Source: Farysia itapuensis (Eukaryota; Basidiomycota; Ustilaginomycetes; Ustilaginales; Ustilaginaceae). Taken from it: a DNA stretch of 64,000 bases. Shown here in pieces: positions 1-10,200 of this stretch (positions are counted from its first letter, which is position 1; each line of letters opens with the position of its first letter). The stretch lies in NCBI GenBank assembly GCA_023212645.1, contig JALBYC010000012.1:124001-188000 (forward strand). Reading direction: 5' to 3'. Both the position numbers and the translations under genes were made by a program. A model generated the notes under the pieces. The model was not told the DNA's origin. It did not search any database and worked only from the letters and a program-made list of their open reading frames with translations.

Positions 1-1908
1 TTTTGGGTGGCCACAGGTAGGCGGTGGACGAACGCAAGGGAAATTGCACCTCACTGTGGTGCCACAGGGGACAGGCGGCTCCAAGACCGTGCGCCCACAG
101 TGGCAGGCCAATTCTTCAAAGCTGGCTTGCAAACACGGTGGACATGTGCCCCGATGGCATGCCATCGGACACTCGTGCAAGCCACAAGACAGCGGCTTTG
201 AGCAAGGCACTGAGCATTCATGGAATCCAGCCGGGTCCATGGCTTGTAGCTCAGTCACTGTAGGACGCTTCTTGGCCTTGGACTTGGCTTGGAAATAGAG
301 TGGGCAGCATTGACGCCCACACTGATGCTTGCCGCAGTGTCGCTGGGCCTTGCAGGTAGTATTGCAAACGACCTCTTGGGCACCTTCGCGCTCTTCACGT
401 TGACGGTCATAGCACGGTCGACTCTGCTTGGTCTCGCCACATCGACACGGCGTCGAGACGGGTACGAGACATCGCGGGCAAGGACCGAGGTGGCACTTTG
501 ACGGGCAAGAGTGACCGCAAGGGAAAGGCTTGCCACAGATGTTGCTGCACAGCGGAATTGCATCCTGACACGAGTCTCTGGACGTGACAGGCTGAGCACC
601 ACACGGGCAAGTTTTGACCACGTCGGGCGATGCAGGGCAGTGAGATCGAGTGGGAGAGCGGGTGTGACAGGGCTGGGAGCAGCGATGGATGCCGCAGTCT
701 AAGAGGCGATCGCATGTTTCGTCACAAGCGTACAAGCCGTCGAATAAACCCGTGTCGTCATCGTAGGAAGGCTGACTTACTCCATCGCCACAGCGCAATT
801 TCTTGACATGCTGGCCACAGTAGCACCGTGCGTCAAGCTGCACTGAACATGGCGAACACGAACCAGGATGACAGACATCCTGACAAGTGTGAGCGCCACA
901 GTCTAGCTTCTTGCCGCAAACACTGCCGCAAGACGTTCCCCTTTGAGTCAAGCTGGAAATTTTGGCATCCTTGGACGTAGTCTGAGAGCAGCGCATGGGA
1001 ATAGTGAGCGCACCGCAGAAGCAGTTTTGAGAGACGGTGACTGCGCAAGGTGGGCACGGTCCTGGATGGCAAGAGTCGGCACACCCGTGTGGACACTTGC
1101 CACGGCTGCAGCGTTGGCCACATCCATGCGGGTTTGCACCACGTCCACCCTGAGGATCCAGAACCTTGCCGCACCAGCACCAGTAGGTCTTGGGCACATC
1201 CTCTCGAGCATACTGGCAGCCGGGACATCGCCACGTTCCCCTGCGATTGCGTATCTCGGGGTCCTCTTGCATAGCGTTGTACTCTTCAGCTTTCTTGACA
1301 CTGCCCTCGGCCCATTTGCGTACGCAGCCTAGATGCAAAACGGTGTAGCACTGTGTACACGACCAGACTGCCTGTCGTGTAGTCACGGTGCTGTAGCAGA
1401 CGACGCAATCATACTGTCCAGATGCTAGTTCGGCCAGTAGGCGCGAGCGAAGGTCGGCGTATTCGACAGGCTCTTCTGCCGGTGCTGCGACTTTGGGTGG
1501 CGCTTTTGGTCTTTGACGCTTATCAGCGCCATTCGTTACCGGAGCTTCCGATGCACCATTGCCGGTCAGCTTTCCTCCGAATTGCTTACGACGGCTCCCA
1601 GCTTTTGCCTTTTCGTCGTCCGTACTTGCGTCTGTAACGTTTGCACGAGCCGTTGGCTTTCCCTTTTTGCTTTGTGGTTGTCTATTGGTTGGAGTGTTTT
1701 TTGAGGATGTTGAAGTGTTGACATTCGTAGCATTTGCTGTGCTGTTGACGCTCTTTCCGCCCCTTCTGCGACCACGACCTCGATTCGAAGGTGCAGAACT
1801 GCTTTGAGTGGCGCCATTACTACCCGATTGCTGATCATGTGAGTGCAAATGCAATGAGTGCAGATGTTCTGTTACAGAAGCAGAGCTGCTGGCACCCGCA
1901 TCGACCAT
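1..1908 (-). CDS. FAP1: NFX1-type zinc-finger protein (FAP1-like), C-terminus off the window
   Basis: The reading frame opens at ATG 1908 and stays open to base 1 (636 codons, no stop), so the 3' end lies left of the window. After a basic, low-complexity N-terminus of about 140 residues comes a C4HC3 RING/PHD-like finger (CVVC, CTQC, HLGC, CPGC) at about residues 155-220. Repeated NFX1-type fingers follow, with the spacing C-x-H-x-C and CHPGPCPPC / CHPGSCSPC / CHLGPCPRC. This is the order in human NFX1 and yeast FAP1; the usual C-terminal R3H domain would be beyond the edge. Family members are nuclear or cytoplasmic RNA/DNA-binding regulators with ubiquitin-ligase potential; yeast FAP1 binds FKBP12. 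It is divergent from HSP70. The start is the first ATG of the frame and is not proven. Confidence 0.88.
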   Translation of the reverse strand, partial: MVDAGASSSASVTEHLHSLHLHSHDQQSGSNGATQSSSAPSNRGRGRRRGGKSVNSTANATNVNTSTSSKNTPTNRQPQSKKGKPTARANVTDASTDDEKAKAGSRRKQFGGKLTGNGASEAPVTNGADKRQRPKAPPKVAAPAEEPVEYADLRSRLLAELASGQYDCVVCYSTVTTRQAVWSCTQCYTVLHLGCVRKWAEGSVKKAEEYNAMQEDPEIRNRRGTWRCPGCQYAREDVPKTYWCWCGKVLDPQGGRGANPHGCGQRCSRGKCPHGCADSCHPGPCPPCAVTVSQNCFCGALTIPMRCSQTTSKDAKISSLTQRGTSCGSVCGKKLDCGAHTCQDVCHPGSCSPCSVQLDARCYCGQHVKKLRCGDGVSQPSYDDDTGLFDGLYACDETCDRLLDCGIHRCSQPCHTRSPTRSHCPASPDVVKTCPCGAQPVTSRDSCQDAIPLCSNICGKPFPCGHSCPSKCHLGPCPRCLVPVSTPCRCGETKQSRPCYDRQREEREGAQEVVCNTTCKAQRHCGKHQCGRQCCPLYFQAKSKAKKRPTVTELQAMDPAGFHECSVPCSKPLSCGLHECPMACHRGTCPPCLQASFEELACHCGRTVLEPPVPCGTTVRCNFPCVRPPPTCGHPK

Positions 1909-2399
1909 CCTGAACTGTCCTATGAAGAGGTAAGTATGGACGCCCCTAGCGCCTCTCTGTGCTCAGAGTGGCTGAGTTCAGCTTCGGACGGTCGTTTCGA
2001 GATATTCCAACGATCCGGAAGTCGGAGGTGATGCAGACAGATCCATCGGGGATCGGGAATTGATCGCGGTTGTGATTTTCGAGTTGAATCGAGCATTTTC
2101 GAGAATGTTGGCTGACGCAACGGCTGACGCTGCAATTTTGGTGAGTGGAGAAGCTTTTACGCCTTCTGCCGCCTTCTTCGCCTCCACAAACAAGTGGAAG
2201 AATGGCTGATTTTCGCTTTTCGAAATTGGTCGATGCACGTCGAAGGCTGAGAAGAAGAAATTCCCTCGGTGCACAGCGCAGCAGAGAGTCAAGTACATAT
2301 AGGACCTAGTCGCTACATCCTCCTTGCCTTCGATCTATCACATACTCCCGAGTTGCACATACCCCATCCGCAGCAGCACTCGAACACACATCACACACA
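1909..2399. promoter_or_regulatory. Divergent promoter region between FAP1-like gene and HSP70
   Basis: A 491-bp gene-free stretch between the two start codons. It holds a heat-shock-element-like triplet on the HSP70 side (see 2098-2110) and a CATATA box near 2295. A 106-codon minus-strand ORF here has no recognisable product. Confidence 0.6.
2098..2110 (+). promoter_or_regulatory. Heat-shock-element-like site upstream of HSP70
   Basis: TTCgaGAAtgTTG is three alternating 5-bp HSF1 units with one mismatch in the last unit, about 290 bp before the HSP70 start. Position and gene identity support HSF1 control; this is inference from the consensus. Confidence 0.5.
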
Positions 2400-4343
2400 A
2401 TGCCGAAAGCTATTGGAATCGATCTTGGCACCACATACTCGTGCGTCGCCGTCTGGCAGAACGACCGAGTCGAGGTTATCGCCAACGACCAGGGTAACCG
2501 TACCACCCCCTCATATGTCGCCTTTACCGACTCGGAGCGTCTCATTGGTGACGCCGCCAAGAACCAGGTTGCCATGAACCCCCACAACACCGTCTTTGAC
2601 GCCAAGCGTTTGATCGGACGCAAGTTTGACGACAGCGAGGTGCAGAGCGACATGAAGCACTGGCCATTTGACGTTGTCAGCACAAATGGCAAGCCACAGA
2701 TCCGCGTCGAGTACAAGGGCGAGAAGAAGACTTTCACTCCCGAGGAGATCTCCTCCATGGTCCTCGTCAAGATGCGTGAGACCGCCGAGGCATACCTCGG
2801 TGGCACCGTCAAGGATGCCGTCGTCACTGTCCCCGCCTACTTCAACGACTCTCAGCGACAGGCCACCAAGGACGCCGGTATCATCTCTGGCATCAACGTT
2901 CTCCGAATCATCAACGAGCCCACTGCCGCCGCCATTGCATACGGTCTGGACAAGAAGACGGACGGAGAGAAGAACGTTCTCATCTTCGATCTTGGAGGAG
3001 GTACCTTCGATGTCTCCCTTTTGACCATTGAGGAGGGCATCTTCGAAGTCAAGGCTACCGCAGGTGACACACATCTCGGTGGTGAAGACTTTGACAACCG
3101 TCTCGTCAACCACTTTGTCCAGGAGTTCAAGCGCAAGAACAAGAAGGACCTCACATCCAACGCTCGAGCCCTTCGTCGTCTCCGCACTGCCTGTGAGCGT
3201 GCGAAGCGAACCCTGTCTTCGGCCGCCCAGACTACCATCGAGATCGACTCTCTCTTCGAGGGTATCGACTTCTACACCTCGATCACCCGAGCTCGTTTCG
3301 AGGAGCTCTGTGGTGACCTCTTCTCCCACACCATCGAGCCCGTCGAGAAGGTTCTCCGCGACTCCAAGATCGACAAGGGTTCCGTCAACGAGATTGTCCT
3401 CGTCGGTGGCTCCACCCGTATCCCCAAGGTCCAGAAGCTCCTCACCGACTTCTTCAACGGCCGTGAGCTCAACAAGTCTATCAACCCTGATGAGGCTGTT
3501 GCCTACGGTGCCGCTGTCCAGGCCGCCATTCTCTCCGGTGACACTTCGGAAAAGACCCAGGACTTGCTCCTTCTCGATGTCGCGCCGCTCTCCATGGGTA
3601 TCGAGACCGCCGGTGGTGTCTTCACCCCATTGATCAAGCGCAACACCACTGTGCCCACCAAGAAGTCCGAGGTCTTCTCTACATACGCCGACAACCAGCC
3701 CGGTGTGCTGATCCAGGTCTTTGAGGGTGAGCGTGCTCGCACTAAGGACAACAACTTGCTCGGCAAGTTCGAGCTCTCTGGTATCCCCCCTGCACCCCGA
3801 GGTGTGCCTCAGATCGAGGTCACCTTCGATGTTGACGCCAACGCTATCTTGAACGTCTCGGCTGCCGACAAGGTTTCGAACAAGTCGGAGCGTATCACCA
3901 TCACCAACGACAAGGGACGTCTGTCGGCCAGCGAGATTGAGGAGATGCTCAAGGCTGCCGAGCAGTACAAGAAGGAGGACGAGGAGGCGCTTGCCCGAAC
4001 CACTGCCAAGAACGGTCTGGAGTCATACGTCTACAACGTCCGCAACTCGTCCAACGAGGCCCAGCTCAAGGACAAGTTCGAGCCTGCCGACAAGGAAGCA
4101 CTTGACAAGATTGTTACCGAGACCATTGCCTGGCTCGACGCCTCGCAGGAGGCCAGCAAGGACGAGTTTGACGGCAAGCAGAAGGAGGTCGAGGAGGTTG
4201 TCAACCCCATCATGCAGAAGGTCTACGCCGCAGCCGGTGGCGCTCCAGGTGGTGCACCTGGTGGCATGCCCGGAGGTGCTCCCGGTGGCATGCCCGGCGG
4301 CGCCGGTGGCGATGACGGCCCCACTGTCGAAGAGCTCGACTAA
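2400..4343 (+). CDS. HSP70: Cytosolic Hsp70 chaperone (SSA type)
   Basis: ATP-dependent chaperone of 647 aa, the usual length for cytosolic Hsp70. The nucleotide-binding domain carries IDLGTTYS near residue 7, [10 protein letters not shown] near 199 and [10 protein letters not shown] near 337. The substrate-binding domain follows, then a helical lid and a [14 protein letters not shown] tail. There is no signal peptide or mitochondrial presequence, and no intron is needed. The last residues are VEELD rather than the canonical EEVD that docks TPR co-chaperones (a Val-to-Leu change). Codon use is strongly biased to C-ending codons, as expected for a highly expressed gene. A long antisense ORF inside it is a by-product of that bias. 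Confidence 0.98.
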   Translation: MPKAIGIDLGTTYSCVAVWQNDRVEVIANDQGNRTTPSYVAFTDSERLIGDAAKNQVAMNPHNTVFDAKRLIGRKFDDSEVQSDMKHWPFDVVSTNGKPQIRVEYKGEKKTFTPEEISSMVLVKMRETAEAYLGGTVKDAVVTVPAYFNDSQRQATKDAGIISGINVLRIINEPTAAAIAYGLDKKTDGEKNVLIFDLGGGTFDVSLLTIEEGIFEVKATAGDTHLGGEDFDNRLVNHFVQEFKRKNKKDLTSNARALRRLRTACERAKRTLSSAAQTTIEIDSLFEGIDFYTSITRARFEELCGDLFSHTIEPVEKVLRDSKIDKGSVNEIVLVGGSTRIPKVQKLLTDFFNGRELNKSINPDEAVAYGAAVQAAILSGDTSEKTQDLLLLDVAPLSMGIETAGGVFTPLIKRNTTVPTKKSEVFSTYADNQPGVLIQVFEGERARTKDNNLLGKFELSGIPPAPRGVPQIEVTFDVDANAILNVSAADKVSNKSERITITNDKGRLSASEIEEMLKAAEQYKKEDEEALARTTAKNGLESYVYNVRNSSNEAQLKDKFEPADKEALDKIVTETIAWLDASQEASKDEFDGKQKEVEEVVNPIMQKVYAAAGGAPGGAPGGMPGGAPGGMPGGAGGDDGPTVEELD

Positions 4344-4586
4344 ACAGCCTCGCATCCCCATCACATCTCTCTCTCTAATAGCTTGTACATATACACCTGC
4401 ATTTTTGCTCTCTCAAAATTCATTCTCATCTGACATGCTCAGTCGTGTGCCGGTTTCTCCCTCTGATGTCTCCCGTAACGCATACCCATATCTGAGCTGA
4501 GGTAAGGACTCTTGCTTTTTTGATTTGCACGATAATATGATTAAAGTATACTACAAAGATTTGTGTGAGTGTGTGTGAGAAAGAGT

Positions 4587-5564
4587 CTACCATCCACGGT
4601 CAGCGAGGCGACCGCCACGCATGTCCTTGGAGATGTTGAGACCGACCATGGCTTCGCCGAGGTTTTCCGAGACGGCGGCGAGTTTGAGTGGGTCGTTGTA
4701 GTGGGTGACTGCCTCTACGATGGCGCGGGCGCGCTGTTCGGGGTTGTTACCCTTAAAGATGCCGGATCCGACAAAGACACCGTCACTGCCGAGCTGCATC
4801 ATGAGGGCAGCATCGGCAGGGGTGGCGATACCGCCTGCGGCAAAGTTGACGACGGGAAGTCGCTTCAGACGGGCCGTCTCCTTGAGCAGGTGGAAGGGGG
4901 CCTGGATGTCCTTGGCGTAGGCGTACAGCTCTTCGTCGCTCATAACGGAAGCACGCTTGATCTCGCCCTGGATGGTACGCTGGTGACGAACAGCCTCGAC
5001 AACATTTCCGGTACCGGCCTCTCCCTTGGTTCGAATCATGGCCGCACCCTCAGAGATTCGGCGCAGAGCTTCACCGAGGTTCTTTGCGCCACAGACAAAG
5101 GGAACCTTGAAGTTGTGCTTGTTGATGTGATGCTGCTCGTCGGCGGGGGTAAGCACCTCGGACTCGTCAATATAGTCGATGCCGATGGCCTGAAGAATCT
5201 GTGCCTCGACCATGTGGCCGATACGGACCTTGGCCATGCAGGGCACGGTGGTGGTCTCCTGGATCTCCTTGATCATGGCCGGGTCCGACATGCGGGCAAC
5301 GCCACCGTCGAATCGAATATCGGCAGGGATACGCTCGAGAGCCATGACGGCACAGGCACCGGCGTCCTCGGCGATACGGGCCTGCTCGGCATTGACGACG
5401 TCCATAATCACACCGCCCTTGAGCATCTGAGCAAGACCAGACTTGACACCAAACGTGCCAAGGTTGGCGTCCGTCTTGGCACGGGCAACAGCAGCTGCAC
5501 CATTTGCGCCGTTGGCAGCACTTGCGCCAGTGCTTGGCAGAATGGTAGGGTTCTCTGCAGACAT
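4587..5564 (-). CDS. PDX1: Pyridoxal 5'-phosphate synthase, PdxS/SNZ subunit
   Basis: Vitamin B6 biosynthesis: condenses ribose 5-phosphate, glyceraldehyde 3-phosphate and ammonia (supplied by the PdxT/SNO glutaminase) to pyridoxal 5'-phosphate. The protein is 325 aa from ATG 5564, which has a good context; the frame is open further upstream only through non-ATG codons. The TIM-barrel signature is complete: [14 protein letters not shown] contains the first catalytic lysine (K112), [13 protein letters not shown] follows, and [10 protein letters not shown] contains the second lysine (K180). The gene is convergent with HSP70 and divergent from RIP1. No SNO gene is present in the window. Confidence 0.97.
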   Translation of the reverse strand: MSAENPTILPSTGASAANGANGAAAVARAKTDANLGTFGVKSGLAQMLKGGVIMDVVNAEQARIAEDAGACAVMALERIPADIRFDGGVARMSDPAMIKEIQETTTVPCMAKVRIGHMVEAQILQAIGIDYIDESEVLTPADEQHHINKHNFKVPFVCGAKNLGEALRRISEGAAMIRTKGEAGTGNVVEAVRHQRTIQGEIKRASVMSDEELYAYAKDIQAPFHLLKETARLKRLPVVNFAAGGIATPADAALMMQLGSDGVFVGSGIFKGNNPEQRARAIVEAVTHYNDPLKLAAVSENLGEAMVGLNISKDMRGGRLADRGW

Positions 5565-5933
5565 GATGGTGGGGGATGCAAGGTTGGGGAAAGGGGGGAT
5601 GGAGATGCACTGTCTGACCTGACTAATAATGCGCCGACTTCGGCTGCAACGGCAATTGAAATCTTCTTTTTCTTCCATTTTTTTTTCTTCTTGGCGTTGT
5701 TAGGTTAGGCTGCAGATTAAGTCACGTGCGCGAGAATGGATCCCGGTTGGTGCCGTCGAATCGGGCGAGAAGGCAGAAAGCTGGAATTTGTCATACAAGA
5801 AAGAGGCACGAGGTGAGATGGGAGATCACCAATTTGAGTGCGCTAGAGTTCGAGTTCGGCACCGCTCGCCATCGCATCTTCGAACATCATCTTCACCTCT
5901 CCTTGCTCCACCACTCCTCGAGTCTTTTGCATC
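5565..5933. promoter_or_regulatory. Divergent promoter region PDX1 / RIP1
   Basis: A 369-bp gap between the two start codons. It contains a CACGTG E-box at 5723-5728 and a pyrimidine-rich tract near PDX1. No convincing ORF. Confidence 0.5.
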
Positions 5934-6910
5934 ATGGCTGTCGCTCGTGGTGCCTTCCGAAAGGCCATCAACCTCTCGTGCGTTTCCCATCAATCCAGCT
6001 GCAGCAAAAATGGCTCAGAAACTGACTTACTTGTAATCTTCTCACAGTCCCACTTCTGCCACTGCGTCTAACGGCACACCCATTGCTGCTGGCATCAACT
6101 TCGCTGTTCGCGCTCCTGCTGATCCTCACGGCCACAGTCACGGCCCATCTCTGCGCTCCGACCCCACTCAGGTCCCCAGATGGTCGCATAACCTCCGCAA
6201 CACCAACGGCGTTCTCAGCGCCCGAACCGGTGTCAACAGTAAGTACAGTGCAGTCGAAGAATCCTTAGCGAAGTCATGCTCATGATGGCTTCTCCCCTTT
6301 TACCTCAGCATTGCCCACGATTGGACAGCCTCGGTACTTTTCGTCATCGTCGCGTGAGCTGGATTCCGTGCCCGACTTCTCCGCCTACCGCACCAAGAAC
6401 ACCGAGGGCAACAAGACCTTTTCCTACTTTATGGTCGGTTCCATGGGTTTGCTCGCTGCTTCCGGTGCCAAGGCCACGGTCGCTGACTTCCTCTCCTCGA
6501 TGGGTGCATCCGCTGATGTCTTGGCGCTCGCCAAGGTCGAGGTCGAGATGAACTCGATTCCCGAGGGCAAGAACGCCATCATCAAGTGGCGTGGAAAGCC
6601 CGTCTTTGTGCGACACCGCACAAAGAGCGAGATTGACGAGGCCAACGCTGTCGACATCTCCAAGTTGCGTGACCCGCAGAAGGACTCGGACCGAGCCAAG
6701 CGACCAGAATGGCTCGTCATGCTCGGTGTCTGCACCCATCTCGGTTGTGTGCCCATTGGAGAGGCCGGCGACTTTGGTGGCTGGTACTGCCCTTGCCACG
6801 GATCACACTACGACATCTCTGGTCGAGCCCGAAAAGGTCCTGCGCCCCTCAACCTCGAAGTGCCCCAATACGACTTCAACGACGACGAGAACAAGCTCAT
6901 CATCGGATAG
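5934..6910 (+). CDS. RIP1: Rieske iron-sulfur protein of the cytochrome bc1 complex
   Basis: Three exons: 5934-5977, 6048-6238 and 6309-6910, giving 278 aa. Donors are GTGCGT and GTAAGT; acceptors are ACAG and TCAG, with a CTGAC branch site in intron 1. The N-terminus is basic with few acidic residues, as for a mitochondrial presequence. A single hydrophobic segment ([16 protein letters not shown]) anchors the protein in the inner membrane. The Rieske cluster ligands are in CTHLGC and CPCHGSHYD, with the disulfide cysteines included. Its job is electron transfer from ubiquinol to cytochrome c1. The first exon has only 44 coding bases. The exon phases join without frame error. Confidence 0.97.
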
Positions 6911-7208
6911 ACGTCAACTGCCCCCCTTTTTTTTGCTAAACACGCCCTCTTACCCTGTGCAACACTGTGTCATCCACTTGATCGTCTGTGTGCTGCCAAG
7001 AATTCATAGCCAGTGTGCATCGTAAGCCTGTACTTGATTCTGATGCTTGCACCGCTCGAGCCGTTTATAAGCGTGAATTCAAGGGACTTAACGCGCTATT
7101 TCGCAGACCAACACTTTTCGAACGACTGCCTGCTCCAACTGTCACTCTGTCAGCCTCGTGGGTACACATCGCTCGTCGGCCCACTGCGACGCGTGTTAGC
7201 AGGTAGCC

Positions 7209-10200
7209 ATGGCGGCTGCGCAACCCATACATCTGCATTCGCGCGTCAGCATCTCCAACCTGGGCTATGGAGAAGTGCTGTTTGTCGGCCAGACTTCGTT
7301 CGCCCCCGGCGTGTGGGTGGGCATCCAGCTCGACACACAAGCTGGAAAAAACGACGGCTCCGTCAAGGGAAAGCGCTACTTTGAATGCGAGGACGGCTAT
7401 GGTGTCTTTGTCCGTCCCAGTCAGGTGCATGTTCTGCCGCCTGGTCATGAGATGCATAACGTAGACGTCGACGATAACGATGATGTCGACATCTCGCCCA
7501 GTCCTCAGCCTCCAGTCTCGCGTCCTTCTGCCAGGTCAGCACCGCTAGGTTCGGCTTCATCGACACCTGCGTCGAGGTTGAGTCCGGTCAAAGCAACTCC
7601 GTTGACAAGGCCTACGAGTGGGACAAGCATGAGCAGTGCATCCTCTCTCGCCTCGCGCTCTGCCGCCACTCCCAGTGCAGCTGGCTCAGCAGCAAGGCGC
7701 GTCATCTCCCCTGTCAAGCCCACCGCTGCTACCGGTACTCGGTCTCCAGTCAAGCCAGGTGCAGCTAGACCGTCGCTGGCGACAGCCTCCTCAGCACGAG
7801 CCACGGCCGCAAGCTCACCCGCAACTCCAGCCATCGGCGCAAATCGACTGCAACGAGCCACCCCTGCAGCGACCAGAACACCAGCTGTTGCTTCTGCGGC
7901 TCGAACCGTGCCCAAGACGACAGTCGCAGCGCCAACGCCGACAGCACGGGCAGGCTTGAGACCAGTCGCTCGAACTCGTCCCTCCATGGCCCCTTCCCCT
8001 GCAGCATCGTCAAGCCCGAGTGTGTCCGCAGCCTCGCGCCTCTCCACCGCCAGGCCTGGCGCATCGAGCCTCAGCGCATCAGCACCCATGTCGCGTACAA
8101 GCAGCGTCGGCAGCACAGCACGTATACCGCCCAGAGCCGGCAGCTCTCTCGCGCCCGCCGCCCACAGTCAACGCAGCTCCACCAATAGCGTCGCAAGCTC
8201 AGCACGCACCACTCCTTCGCACCAATACATGGACGAACGTGAAGAATCGCCAACACATCACGGCTCCGAACTGGACGAGGCAGATGTTGTCCAAGAATCA
8301 GGTGCCAATGAGGAGGAAGCAGACGTGACTATTCTGGCCTCCCCTGCAGGACTCAAATCGACCAAGCTTGTCAGCAAGTCCACCCGTGACTTTATGAACC
8401 TCGCGCCCTCATCGTCATCCGCCAACGTCCGCACGTCGACCGAGTTCGGCGCGCTGCAAAAGGAAGTAGAGGAGCTCCGTGCTACCGTGCGTGTGCTGGA
8501 AAAGAAACGCGACGATGACCGATTGCGCATAGCCGAGCTCGAGAAGGTCAAGCAAGACGCAGAGCTGGCAATCGCCGCTGCGCCCAAGCTCACTGCCCGG
8601 GCACAAGCTCTCCAAGCTGAGCTCAAAGACCAGAAAAAGCTCGAAAAAGACTGGTCCCAACAAAAAGATGACTACGAGCGGCAGCTCTCGAGGTTGACCG
8701 ACGAGCTCGAGTCTCTGACCTTGGACCGCGAAATGGCCGAAGAGCGGGCGGAGACGGCTGTGCTGGAGTCACAGGAACACCTGGCAGCCTTGGAAGATGC
8801 AAACGCCAAAATAGCTGCTCTGCAGGCGCTGCCACCTTCAAGAGAGCCGCAAGAAGGGGGTGCGGCAGAAGAGCAAAGTGATGGCGCAGCAGTGGTCGCT
8901 GTGCGTAAAGAAAACGACCAGCTGCGGCGAGTGCTGCGCGACCTGCGCGATCGCTCAAACGAAGCCGAGAGCGAGCACAGACGCAGAGTGGCAGAACTCG
9001 AACGCGAAAATGCCGAACTCCTAGAACTCAACGCCACCAACGACTCACTGCTGCCAGAGCTCGAAAGTGCCGAGTCCATCATTGAAGACCTCAAGCTGCA
9101 ACTCGACGATGCGCTTGGCGCTCAAGACCTCGTGGAACAGCTTACGGAGCGCAACCTACAGATGAGCGACCTGGTGCAAAAGCTCCGTGGAGAATTGGAG
9201 GAGCTGGAGACGATTGCCGAAATCAACAACGAGCTTGAAGAGCAGCATACGATCAACGAACGCGAGCTGCGTGAAGAAGTAGATCTGTACGAAGCACGCC
9301 TACGCGACCTCAACTTGCGCAACGAAGGCTTAGAGAACAACGCGGCAGACTATCAGAACACATTTGCTCAGTTCCGCGATTTGGTCTCGAATCTGCAGAG
9401 CGAGCTCGAAGCGGCCAGGGCTGAACAAGTTGGTGGTCTGGTTGGTGCAAACCGCCAAGACGTCGCCGATCAAGCCATTCTGAACCTCAACCTCAAACTT
9501 CAGTCCACAGCCCTCAAGCGGCAAGCCAAGACACTGGATCTTGAGCTGGGCAAACTACAAGCTTCGCAGGCCACAACGCATCTCGAGATGGTGCGACCTT
9601 ACTTGCCTAGTGCTTTCTTCGAAGAAGATGCCGACGCCGTTAATTGCCTCCTCTTCTTCAGACGCATGGCCGTCAAGTCTGACCTCATCAAGAGTGTGGT
9701 TGAAGACAACCACGACATCCAAGAATCTCTTTCGGGTGTCGTTCCTGAAAACCTCGTAGGCGTCTGCCAGATGCGGCACTCTATTGCCCACTTTTCGGCC
9801 CTGTCTCGACAAATTGCCGCCGTCCTGCACCTTGCCCCGCCCAGTGTCTTTTTGCGGGGCGGGAAAATGTGGCGAGAAAATATGGCCATTGAACGAAAGG
9901 TGGATGCGTTTATCGAGTCTCTACGACGCGAGGAGCTGCTGGAACGCGAGTGTGGCGCTGAATTCGGTCGCTTCGTCAAGCAATTTGAGGAATTTTCCCA
10001 TGCTCTTGGGGGAGATGAGACCGACAGCGACCTTGCGGCGAAAGAAGTGGGATCTGCCAATCTGATCGACCACGATCTCGACACCTTGATCGCTGCTCTG
10101 GGGTACGCCAAACAACAGTTGGCTCAGCTGTACGCTGACGATGACGTAGAATGGGACATGGGAACCAGCAATATCGAGACAGACGTCTTCGACCCCCTGC

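Noticed and set aside
240..262. tRNA-like TAGCTCAG at about 246
   Set aside because: It lies inside the zinc-finger coding frame and lacks a B-box.
2511..3329. 272-codon antisense ORF in HSP70
   Set aside because: Antisense frames are opened by the C-ending codon bias of a highly expressed gene; composition is Leu/Val/Asp-rich, with no family.
4569..5708. 379-codon plus-strand ORF opposite PDX1
   Set aside because: Antisense of PDX1, which has all catalytic residues on the minus strand.
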